Source of the DNA: Phycisphaerae bacterium
GTDB lineage: Bacteria; Chloroflexota; Anaerolineae; 4572-78; J111
Direction of reading: 5' to 3'
Assembly: GCA_028285035.1 (NCBI GenBank)
Contig: JANQQF010000172.1
Location: forward strand, 1 to 55,257
Length of the DNA stretch: 55,257 bases
Shown here: positions 8,014 to 15,734 of the stretch, piece after piece
How the letters are laid out: each line of letters starts with the position of its first letter
Position numbering within the stretch: the stretch's first letter is position 1
The notes under the pieces: model-generated
Database searches by the model: none
Seen by the model: only the letters and a program-made list of their open reading frames with translations
Told to the model about the DNA's origin: nothing
Position numbers and translations under genes: made by a program

Positions 8014-8160
8014 TTCTACGTTAATAGAATTTACAGTAGTTTACATTTTTACTCTGTTTATAAATTACTAAACACAGCAAAATTAAAGCAATTTTAAGAA
8101 AAAGTCAAATTTATTTGTTTGTTAGGTACCTGTTTTGAGGCGCAGTCTCTTTAGTGCAAT

Positions 8161-8200
8161 AAAAAAAATCCCGAAACCGATTATTGGCTTCAGGATTTTT
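8161..8200 (-). terminator. terminator of the sigma/anti-sigma operon
   Basis: Read on the minus strand, AAAAATCC-TGAAGCC and GGTTTCGGGATTTTT form a 14-pair stem with two mismatches, followed by a run of eight T. The plus strand also ends in five T, so it can act in both directions. It lies 22 bases after the stop of the anti-sigma gene. Confidence 0.7.
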
Positions 8201-8222
8201 CCGTTCGTTAACAGCGATTGTA

Positions 8223-10172
8223 CTACTGGACAGGCGTTAACCAATCGATAAATCGTTTGATATCGTCTTCTGGGAGGTTACTGGTCAAATGAAAGCTCAA
8301 TCCATCGGGTGTTTCGATGGTGCCAAAGAGGAGGCTGTCATCTCCGCCCGTAAATGGGAGCCCTGGCATCGCCCTGATGGCAACACTGCTGGCAACCATT
8401 GTATTTGATTCACTTTCCTCAACATCATCAGTTGCTTCAACCATCGTCTCAGTAAGTGTGCTGGTTTGAGATGTCAGCGTGCGTCCCATAACGACGTGAG
8501 TGGTGGTATCATCGGTTGACATCAAATGAAGCTTGACCCCGTTGGGGGCTTCATACACATCTGCCTCGGAATGGCTCAGAGCTTCGGGTGCCAGATTGTT
8601 TGGCCCAGTCATCTCAACAAAATCGCCGGTCTCATTACGGTACGTGAGGGTGTAGATTTTCTCCGAAGGTTCCGGCAGCGGCCCTTGTTCCTCGGTGAGG
8701 GTGAAGGTGACAAACCCGTCGAAGGTTGTAATCTGTAAGGTATAGCCCTCGGGGACGGGCGAAACAAGATAGGGGGTAAAATCAATTTTTGCCAGAAAAT
8801 CTTCCTGCGAGAGCACCTCTGGAGCAAAGGCCAGAAGCGGATTATGCTCCCCAATCGTATCATCAACCACGATGATCTCTGCCAAATCACTGAAGCCCCA
8901 AGCGATAGACGTCTCGATCGGCAGAATTTCATTGACCAATTGCCGATGATAGCCAACCATAATTTCCTGACCATCCCGCTCAATGGTTTCCCGTGTCTCT
9001 AAAAGCTGATAGGTTTCGACATCATAATACATTGTTGAGATGATGGGCGGAACATCCATCAGAACAACTTGAACGGCTTCATTGTTTTCCGTGGTGACTT
9101 TCTCACTGACATCGGCCAGGGTGATGGTTGCTACACTCCCTGATGTGGCATCGACTGAAACGGAAAGCGCTGGGGTAAATCGTAAGACGTGGACCATTCG
9201 ACCGTCGGGCCAGGTTTCCTGCCCCACATAGACCACATCGGGCGCCTGCCGGGCTTGCTCAAATAGGTCTTGTGAGTCGAGCTCAAACGACTGACGCGTA
9301 TCGTGATGCCAGAACGGTTGATAATTCTCTGGAATGGGACTGCGATATACCGTTAGCGTTTTTGTCGCAACACTTCGCGCCCCGAAGTACAAGTAGGCCT
9401 CATCCTGTCCAGATGCGTACATCAGTTGGCCGGTCTGGCCGTTACGAGTCACCGAGCGACGTTTGTCACTGGTTAAATCTGTGTATTTCTCATAGATGAT
9501 CGACTCCGCTAGAGGGGTGCTCATTGTTGCGTCGAAATGTTCTGGGAAGAGTGCCGCAAAATCAAAATAGCTTTCATTTATTGTGTGATGAATGCCCGAC
9601 TCTGTGGCTGGGGTGGCCTGCGCTTCAGCCGCTCGTTCCATAATCTCTTGCGCCGAAACGGGACTGGCGGTGTCTGGGACGATCAAAAAGCCAATCGTCA
9701 AGACAACAACCGCCAGCATCATTACCACGACAATGCGTGTTTTCATCGTAATATCTCCTAAAATGTCTAAAGGGTTGTGATTTAAGGTGTGTGTTTGGCT
9801 TTCGCTAGGCGCCGAGCGTTTTAGCCAGGGTGTATATTGCTTGAACAAAGGCTGCGCGACCTTTATCCAGGGTAATCGGACCAACAATCGGCCAACCACC
9901 CCATTTGCCTGAGACGAGTGGATCAAGGGGGCGGCGTTGTCGGTACGATTGATTTTTGCTTGCAGGGCACGCCAGGCCTGGGGCGAGGGTGTTACCTGCG
10001 CAGATTGGGTCAACATCTGGCGAAGTTGTTGTTGCAACCTTTCGGTTTTCGCCAAGGCCTGTTGACATTGATAACATCCGGCCAGATGGGTATCGATAAG
10101 ATGTTGTTCAGATGGGCTGGTTTCCCCATCCACATAGGCCAGCAGCAAGGTTTGAACGGTTTGGCACGTCAT
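8223..10172 (-). CDS. zinc-finger anti-sigma factor with large extracytoplasmic domain
   Basis: 649 residues. The N-terminal 35 residues form an anti-sigma zinc-binding domain (HxxxCxxC as H-LAG-C-YQ-C). A cytoplasmic linker follows, with one membrane helix near residues 143-162 (TRIVVVMMLAVVVLTIGFL). The remaining roughly 480 residues would be outside and resemble lipoprotein-sorting (LolA/RsiW-type) and DUF4367-like sensor modules. It should hold the ECF sigma factor at the membrane until an envelope signal releases it. Its ATG overlaps the sigma stop (10169-10172), so the pair is translationally coupled. A terminator follows. The outer-domain family names are tentative. Confidence 0.8.
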   Translation of the reverse strand: MTCQTVQTLLLAYVDGETSPSEQHLIDTHLAGCYQCQQALAKTERLQQQLRQMLTQSAQVTPSPQAWRALQAKINRTDNAAPLIHSSQANGVVGRLLVRLPWIKVAQPLFKQYTPWLKRSAPSESQTHTLNHNPLDILGDITMKTRIVVVMMLAVVVLTIGFLIVPDTASPVSAQEIMERAAEAQATPATESGIHHTINESYFDFAALFPEHFDATMSTPLAESIIYEKYTDLTSDKRRSVTRNGQTGQLMYASGQDEAYLYFGARSVATKTLTVYRSPIPENYQPFWHHDTRQSFELDSQDLFEQARQAPDVVYVGQETWPDGRMVHVLRFTPALSVSVDATSGSVATITLADVSEKVTTENNEAVQVVLMDVPPIISTMYYDVETYQLLETRETIERDGQEIMVGYHRQLVNEILPIETSIAWGFSDLAEIIVVDDTIGEHNPLLAFAPEVLSQEDFLAKIDFTPYLVSPVPEGYTLQITTFDGFVTFTLTEEQGPLPEPSEKIYTLTYRNETGDFVEMTGPNNLAPEALSHSEADVYEAPNGVKLHLMSTDDTTTHVVMGRTLTSQTSTLTETMVEATDDVEESESNTMVASSVAIRAMPGLPFTGGDDSLLFGTIETPDGLSFHLTSNLPEDDIKRFIDWLTPVQ

Positions 10173-10738
10173 TCAATCCCTCCTTGATTTAGCGTCAAAG
10201 GTACCGCCGAGGCAGTCCGTTGCTCCAGATGATTTAGGGTCCGCTGCAACGTTTTCATTGCCGTATTGAGACGCGAGCGAACCGTGCCCAGGGGAATGTT
10301 GAGCACCTGTGCGATCTCTTGATAGGATAAATCCCAGTAGTATCGCAAAATAATGACAGCCCGTTGTTTAGCACTCAAATGCCGCAAGGCCTGTTGCAGT
10401 AGTTCCTCATTGGCCATCTGCTCGGTCCAGGCAGCATCTGAGGTCCGTAATGAGATCACCTCATCCAGCGGCGAAGTCACAAGCTGGGCTTTTCGTTTTT
10501 GATTCAAACAATGATTGAGGGTCAGGCGATGTAACCAGGTGGTCAAGGCACCTTTGGTGGGTTGATAGGTGTGCAGCGATTGATGCACTTTCAAGAAGAC
10601 ATCTTGCAAGGCATCCTCGGCCTCCTCTGTACTACCCAACATCAGATAGGCCGTTTTGAACACCAAGTTCTTATACTGTTCAAACAAATCCGCAAATGCA
10701 TCCGGCTCTCCGGCTAGACACCTCTGGATTAAATCCAT
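10169..10738 (-). CDS. ECF-type RNA polymerase sigma factor
   Basis: 189 residues. Region 2 runs over residues 10-80 ('FADLFEQYKNLVFKTAYLMLG...AEDALQDVFLKVHQSL'). Region 4 is at 120-170 ('LSAKQRAVIILRYYWDLSYQEIAQVLNIPLGTVRSRLNTAMKTLQ') with a clear helix-turn-helix. It lacks regions 1 and 3, as ECF factors do. It is followed at once by its anti-sigma factor. An AAC-N15-CGT motif lies 40-60 bases upstream of the start, suggesting self-activation. Confidence 0.92.
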   Translation of the reverse strand: MDLIQRCLAGEPDAFADLFEQYKNLVFKTAYLMLGSTEEAEDALQDVFLKVHQSLHTYQPTKGALTTWLHRLTLNHCLNQKRKAQLVTSPLDEVISLRTSDAAWTEQMANEELLQQALRHLSAKQRAVIILRYYWDLSYQEIAQVLNIPLGTVRSRLNTAMKTLQRTLNHLEQRTASAVPLTLNQGGIE

Positions 10739-10770
10739 TCCCTTGCTCCGCTGTTTTCGGACTTCACTAA

Positions 10771-10798
10771 ACTATACACGTAAGTGGGCCGGAAAGTT
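10771..10798 (-). promoter_or_regulatory. candidate ECF-type promoter upstream of the sigma gene
   Basis: On the minus strand, AACTTTCC (10798-10791) is followed 15 bases after AAC by CGTGTATAG (from 10780). AAC-N15/16-CGT is the general shape of ECF-dependent promoters. It lies just before the sigma gene, which would fit autoregulation. The rest of 10739-10983 carries no gene that I can support. Confidence 0.45.
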
Positions 10799-10983
10799 CA
10801 TTTTTTGTTTGGGGATTTTTTGTAGGGGATTGTTGTTTTATTCGGTATATTGTCAGGCGGGTAGAGCTGTGTTAAGATTAATTTTTATAAATCTAGCCCA
10901 AAGAGGGGATCAGACCTACTTTTACAGAAAAAGTCACAAGATCGCAGATTTACTCAAATCGACCAATTAAAACCAATCTCCCC

Positions 10984-13371
10984 CTACTGATACGACAAAC
11001 TCTCCCGCACACTAATTCGCGTCGCGCCACGGGCGGGAAACCAACTGGCGATCAAGGCTAACACGGTGACGATGCCAAGCCAGTACATCGCGCCGGGGAT
11101 GGAGTATTGGTAGGTCAGTTCGCTCTCCATAATGTTTTGTAGGCCAGCGGTTAAGATACGGCCAATGGGGATGCTCAACGGCCAAGCGATGAGCCAACTG
11201 AGCCAAGCCAGAATGAGGCCCTCGCCCATAAAGACGCGCAAAATCTGGCCGGAGGAGGCTCCGATGGCCCGCATCACGCCGATTTCGCGGCGACGCTCCA
11301 ACACGTTGATGGATAAGGCCCCACTCAAAGCCACTCCGCCGACAATGGCAATCACCACAGCCATCCCCGCCAGCAGGTTAATCACAATCGAGATACCACC
11401 ACCAACGACATCCTCGGTAATGCGATGGGCTGTGTCTTCATCGCTGGGCCACAGTTTGTAGCCGTTGGCTTCGTACATCGCCCGCAACTCGTCGGCAACG
11501 CGGGCTTCGCTTATCGCATCACTGCCAGTCGTTTGGATACGCACGTTGCTGGCCAGCCCAACTTCGCGCAACTCTTTCTGCAGGGTATCGCGGGGCACGT
11601 TGGCGGCGTTTTCATTGAAGGGGGAGAAGATCAGGCCCACCACCTGCCAGTTAGTTTCTCGCTTTTGCGGAATATCGAGCGTCACCCAATCGCCGACCTT
11701 GACTCCCGCCTTGCGAGCCAACTCCTGGTGCATCACCATCGCGTAGGTGTCATCGGGCTGAAGCCAGCGCCCACCGCGCAATTGAGGATGATAGGTTTCG
11801 GTGGGAACGGGAATGCCCCGAAGACTGGCGTTACGGTCATCGTTTGAGGCGGGTTGCCCCATCAAACGAACGGTACCCCTGCTGAAACTCCAGCTCTCCA
11901 CCGCTTCAACCTCGGGATGGGTCAAAGCCATCGCCTCTACATTTTTGATGCGTTCGTTGTCTTCAAAGCTGAGAAAGACATTGGCATCAAAAATTGAGAA
12001 GAGAACATCACTGAAGGTGTACACCAACGAGGTCTGGGCATTCATCACCATCATAAAGATTAGGCCGCTGCCAATCAAGGTAAGTTGGGTAAAAACCACA
12101 CGCCAGCGGTTACGAAAGGTGTTGCCGATGGTTAGCGCGATAGAACGAGGGATAGCTTGGGATTTGACCAATAGCCGATCTAGTAGGCTGGCTGTGCCTC
12201 CCAAGCCGTAGGTGCTGATCGCCTCGCGCACAGTAATGCGTGCCCCGCTCAATATGGGAACAATCGCAATCAGGATGGGAGCCAGCAAGGCGACCCCGGC
12301 TTGAACCGCGATCACATTGGGCAAGATCATCAGCGGGCCAACCTCCATATTAAACATCCCCACTAACATAATACGCAGTCCCTGCGCCCCCAGCATCCCC
12401 AGCGGAACGGCCAAAATGAGCGAGAGTATGGCATAGGCCAATACCTGTCGAAAGAAAACCCACAAAACTTGCCCAAAGGAAGCCCCAACCGCTTTCATCA
12501 TCCCAATTTGGTTGACTTGCTGACTAACAATCGCAGTAATCGTATTGTAGACCAAAAACAGACCCAAAATCAGGGAGAGGACCGCCATCGTGGTCAGCAT
12601 GAAAAAGACGCCATCAAGGTCCTCTTGGATAAAGTGGGTGTTGGGGTCGGTGGTGCGTCCATCGCTGGGTAAGGCTGAGCCAACCCGATGGTCAAGTTTT
12701 TCTAGATGGGCCTGCATCTTATCGGCCACAGTTAAGGCCTGATTAGGCTCATATTGAGGCATCGTTGCTAGAAAGTGATCAAACTTTGGCTCTTCGGTCA
12801 GTTGGGAAAAACGCTCTTTCGTGGTGTAAAAGGTCGGATCGCCACCAAAGCTAGAGGGCGCGACATTTGTATTATAGCTGATGCCCCCAAGTTCAACGGA
12901 ATAAATTTTGTCATCGACTTCGAGCTGGATGTGATCACCTACCTCAAAATCATAACCTCGCTCTACAGTCATCAACTTGCGTTCCGGCCACTGCCCTGCA
13001 TCCAAGGTATAGGTGTTAACCTGCTGATCATCGTAATCGGGTCGAGCCTGCAAACTCCCCGTTTGCCAAGGCTCATCTTCACTGTACCGCCATTTGATAC
13101 CTGTTTCCATCCGCCCTTCTATGGCAGCCACGCCATCAAAATTACTCAAGGTATCGATCATCGTTTGGTCAATGGCTGGGTCTGCCCACATCCCAATCAT
13201 CGGCGGGGTGGTGCTGGTCCAAGTCCGCGTGATGTCCTGACTAATCAACACCCGAGCGCCCATCGTAGTTCCAATGGCAAAGGCCCCAATGGCAATAATC
13301 AAGACCACCTGCAAGGTGCGCCCTTTGTTTTCCCACAAATCATATCGGATTTTGTTTTGGATTACACCCAT
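10984..13371 (-). CDS. ABC transporter permease, FtsX/MacB-type, two FtsX domains
   Basis: 795 residues. Membrane helix 1 (residues 18-40) precedes a long extracytoplasmic MacB-like domain. A three-helix FtsX domain lies around 255-385, with a 'NQIGMMKAVGAS' coupling segment. A second extracytoplasmic region and a second FtsX domain (around 655-790, 'RRREIGVMRAIGASSGQIL') complete the layout. Such proteins need a partner ATPase (LolD/MacB-type), and none is adjacent. They move lipids, peptides or lipoproteins, or act as mechanotransmitters. AGGAGA precedes the ATG. It is a single-gene unit here. Confidence 0.85.
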   Translation of the reverse strand: MGVIQNKIRYDLWENKGRTLQVVLIIAIGAFAIGTTMGARVLISQDITRTWTSTTPPMIGMWADPAIDQTMIDTLSNFDGVAAIEGRMETGIKWRYSEDEPWQTGSLQARPDYDDQQVNTYTLDAGQWPERKLMTVERGYDFEVGDHIQLEVDDKIYSVELGGISYNTNVAPSSFGGDPTFYTTKERFSQLTEEPKFDHFLATMPQYEPNQALTVADKMQAHLEKLDHRVGSALPSDGRTTDPNTHFIQEDLDGVFFMLTTMAVLSLILGLFLVYNTITAIVSQQVNQIGMMKAVGASFGQVLWVFFRQVLAYAILSLILAVPLGMLGAQGLRIMLVGMFNMEVGPLMILPNVIAVQAGVALLAPILIAIVPILSGARITVREAISTYGLGGTASLLDRLLVKSQAIPRSIALTIGNTFRNRWRVVFTQLTLIGSGLIFMMVMNAQTSLVYTFSDVLFSIFDANVFLSFEDNERIKNVEAMALTHPEVEAVESWSFSRGTVRLMGQPASNDDRNASLRGIPVPTETYHPQLRGGRWLQPDDTYAMVMHQELARKAGVKVGDWVTLDIPQKRETNWQVVGLIFSPFNENAANVPRDTLQKELREVGLASNVRIQTTGSDAISEARVADELRAMYEANGYKLWPSDEDTAHRITEDVVGGGISIVINLLAGMAVVIAIVGGVALSGALSINVLERRREIGVMRAIGASSGQILRVFMGEGLILAWLSWLIAWPLSIPIGRILTAGLQNIMESELTYQYSIPGAMYWLGIVTVLALIASWFPARGATRISVRESLSYQ

Positions 13372-13518
13372 CGTTCAATCTCCTGTTGTTGTCAAACATT
13401 CATCTCTACGTGACAGACAACAGGAAGTTGCAAGTGTATTAGGTTTTTGGAAACGTGTGGGAAAAGATGACAACACCAGAGAGGGTCGTTGGTCATTCGT
13501 CATTTGTGGAAGTAACAC

Positions 13519-14426
13519 CTAATTAAGGGCAATTCGACCTAATCTGATCTTATCTAAAAATTGGGGAAGTGAGTTGGCGACTATTTTTGCCTCCTCAAAT
13601 TCCGGTTCACTTCCAGTTACGATTGCACCAAAATGATCCCCCAGGTTGATGGCAAAATATTCATATCTGGGGTGAACACTCATAAAAATAGGTAAATGAT
13701 TGTCCCAAAACCGAGCAATCTGATCATACCAATCCCCAGCCTTCTTTGCTTGCGCGACATCACGAGATATTTCTTCAAAGTCATTCCACAAAAATGCTGT
13801 GTTTGCTGGCCACGAAGATTGGTCTCACGAAGGTTAGCCCCGCTGAGATCAGCATTGGTCAGATTAGCCCCGCTAAGATTGGTGAAACTAAGGTTGGCCT
13901 CACTCAAGTCAGATTTACCGAGATTAGCTAAGGGCAGCAGGGCTTCGGTGAAGTCCACACCAGCTAAATCCTGCTCCGAGCCCCCTCGATTGACAATCTC
14001 CCAGACCAGCATCCATCGCTCATCGACTTCGGCGGCTTTGTCTAGATCGATATTGAGCAGAGGCCCCCCGCTCAAATCAACGTTCTTCAGAACGGCATCA
14101 TCAAGGATGACATTTGATAAGTTAATGTTGCTCAAATTGGTCCCGTCTAAAACGGCCTGGGTTAAATCAGCGGTGTTGAGATTGGCCGCACTCAAGTCAA
14201 CGTTGGTTAAGACAGCCTGATTGAGACTAGCTTCGCGGAGGGAGACGTCCCGCCTGTCGGCATCGGTCAAAATCGTGCCGTTAAGCTGGGTACCAACCAA
14301 GGTCGCTCCTTGCAAGTTAGCCCCTGTCAAATCACTTGATTGCAGCCTCGCCCCATTTAAGTCGGCCCAACGCAAATCGGTGCCCCGCATCTTCAAACCA
14401 ATCAAGCTTTGCTCAGATCCAACCAT
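13519..14426 (-). pseudogene. pentapeptide-repeat protein joined to SUKH-like tail, frameshifted
   Basis: Residues 1-200 are pentapeptide repeats (A/S-D/N-L-x-x, for example TNLSGANLTNADLSGANLRE), which fold as a right-handed helix. At the A-run 13790-13794 (T5 on the coding strand) the frame breaks. With a sixth T it continues as FLWNDFEEISRDVAQAKKAG... to 13519, a segment resembling the C-terminal half of SMI1/KNR4 (SUKH) domains. Without it, the protein runs into unrelated residues to 13680. A second break may exist at the start: an ATG at 14511 with its own AGGAT site opens a 32-residue frame with a membrane-like stretch that stops just as the repeat frame begins. Either two indels have broken one gene or the sequence has errors. 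SUKH proteins are often immunity proteins, but that role is inference here. Confidence 0.55.
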
Positions 14427-14729
14427 TCAAAACGACTATCATCGCGATGTAATGAAAAATCGTAAATCGCTTACGAGGTTTTGGCTTTGGTTGTTCCACT
14501 TGCTCTGTCATTAGAAATCCTGCTTATCTAAATCTTATGGTGAAAATAAAGTACGAGACAAATATTTTGTCAATGTATTGTCCACACACGATAAGGTTTC
14601 AGCGAAAAAATCTAGATTTTTACAGATAAAACAGGACACAAGGTTAATGGGTTCTATTTTATCTGGTCATAATTACTTGTGTTGTCACAATTAAGCTAGC
14701 TATGTCTCTCAGCAGATCAGGGCCAGGAG

Positions 14730-14758
14730 TTGACCCGCCCTATTCGTTAAGGTAAAAT
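14730..14758 (+). promoter_or_regulatory. sigma-70 promoter of the DUF433/DUF5615 pair
   Basis: TTGACC (14730-14735), 17 bases, then TAAAAT (14753-14758): five of six matches in each box. Transcription would start about 14 bases before the AGGAGG site of the antitoxin gene, a very short leader. The rest of 14512-14778 is AT-rich without a gene. Confidence 0.65.
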
Positions 14759-14778
14759 CACACATATAGGAGGCAATC

Positions 14779-15291
14779 ATGGCAAGCCAAGAAGAAACTA
14801 CCACCCATCAACTAAAGACTATACATCTGACATCTGAGCAATTATCTAATATGTATGAAGAGTATATTGTTAATACACCCAGCAATTCACTTTCAGATAC
14901 AAGTATATTCGAGACCTTCCTAGTAATGCTTCGGCATCACAATATAGTCACTGCAAGATCATCATTAACGCCAAATTTTCTTCCCTCTGATATTCACGAC
15001 GCCGATGGCGTAATCCGTGTTGGTGGCACTCGTGTTACTTTAGACACTGTTATAACTGCCTTCAAACAAGGGGCTACCGCCGAAGAAATCGCATCGCAAT
15101 ATCCTAGTTTGCAATTAGCTGACATTTACACCGTAATTGGCTATTATCTCCACCATCAAGACGAAATTGAAGTCTATCTCACCCAACGACAGCAGGAGGC
15201 TGTAGAGCTTCGCCAAAAAATTGAAGCTCATTACGGTGATCGCCAGGGTTTCCGAGACCGATTATTGGCCCGTAAAGCCGAAGTAAGATAG
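14779..15291 (+). CDS. DUF433 antitoxin (VapB45-like) with N-terminal extension
   Basis: 170 residues. The DUF433 domain is at 72-125 ('GVIRVGGTRVTLDTVITAFKQGATAEEIASQYPSLQLADIYTVIGYYLHH'), the winged-helix-type module normally found in these antitoxins. The first 70 residues are an extension with no feature I recognise, and the tail is a charged helix. AGGAGG is placed six bases before the ATG. The DUF5615 toxin-like gene follows after 3 bases, the standard antitoxin-toxin order. Confidence 0.8.
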   Translation: MASQEETTTHQLKTIHLTSEQLSNMYEEYIVNTPSNSLSDTSIFETFLVMLRHHNIVTARSSLTPNFLPSDIHDADGVIRVGGTRVTLDTVITAFKQGATAEEIASQYPSLQLADIYTVIGYYLHHQDEIEVYLTQRQQEAVELRQKIEAHYGDRQGFRDRLLARKAEVR

Positions 15292-15294
15292 TTA

Positions 15295-15645
15295 ATGCTT
15301 CGGTTAGCAGCTGATGAAAATCTAAATGGGAATATCGTTCGAGGTGTGCTACGGCAACGGCCTGAGGCTGATTTTGTACGGATACAAGATGTTGGCTTCT
15401 CTGGCATTGATGATCCAGCTATATTGGAATGGGCGGCTCAAGAGGGGCGAGTTGTTGTCACCCAAGATGTTAATACGATGATTGATTATGCCTACGAACG
15501 AGTGAAGACAGAACAAACAATGGCCGGATTATTTGTCGTCCAGCAAGACGATCCTCGCATCGGGCTGGTTATTGAGGCGATTGTAGATGCAATTGATTTA
15601 TCCATTGAAGGTGAATGGGAAAATCGGATTGAATACCTACCCTAA
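15295..15645 (+). CDS. DUF5615 PIN-like toxin
   Basis: 116 residues with the DUF5615 pattern: 'RLAADENLNGNIVRGVL' (first acidic residues), 'DDPAILEWAAQEGRVVVTQDVNTM' (second acidic site, TqD), and a closing beta segment. The fold is PIN-like and the members are presumed ribonuclease toxins. It starts 3 bases after the DUF433 gene, so translation is coupled. The catalytic acids are present as far as I can judge by eye (D7, E8, D38, D62). Confidence 0.8.
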   Translation: MLRLAADENLNGNIVRGVLRQRPEADFVRIQDVGFSGIDDPAILEWAAQEGRVVVTQDVNTMIDYAYERVKTEQTMAGLFVVQQDDPRIGLVIEAIVDAIDLSIEGEWENRIEYLP

Positions 15646-15667
15646 ACCTACATCGTTTTCAACGGAT

Positions 15668-15706
15668 AAAAAAAGACCTGCGAAGCAAAATGCCTTGCAG
15701 ATCTTT
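15668..15706. terminator. bidirectional terminator between toxin and M16C peptidase genes
   Basis: AAAGACCTGC (from 15674) and GCAGATCTTT (to 15706) pair with one mismatch, enclosing an AAGC/GCCTT inner stem. A-rich DNA on the left and T-rich DNA on the right suit termination of both convergent genes. Confidence 0.6.
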
Positions 15707-15734
15707 GTGATTTAAATCAAAGTGTGATTTTAAC

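Noticed and set aside
12775..13413. Plus-strand frame of 212 residues
   Set aside because: Shadow of the permease gene on the opposite strand with unlikely composition.
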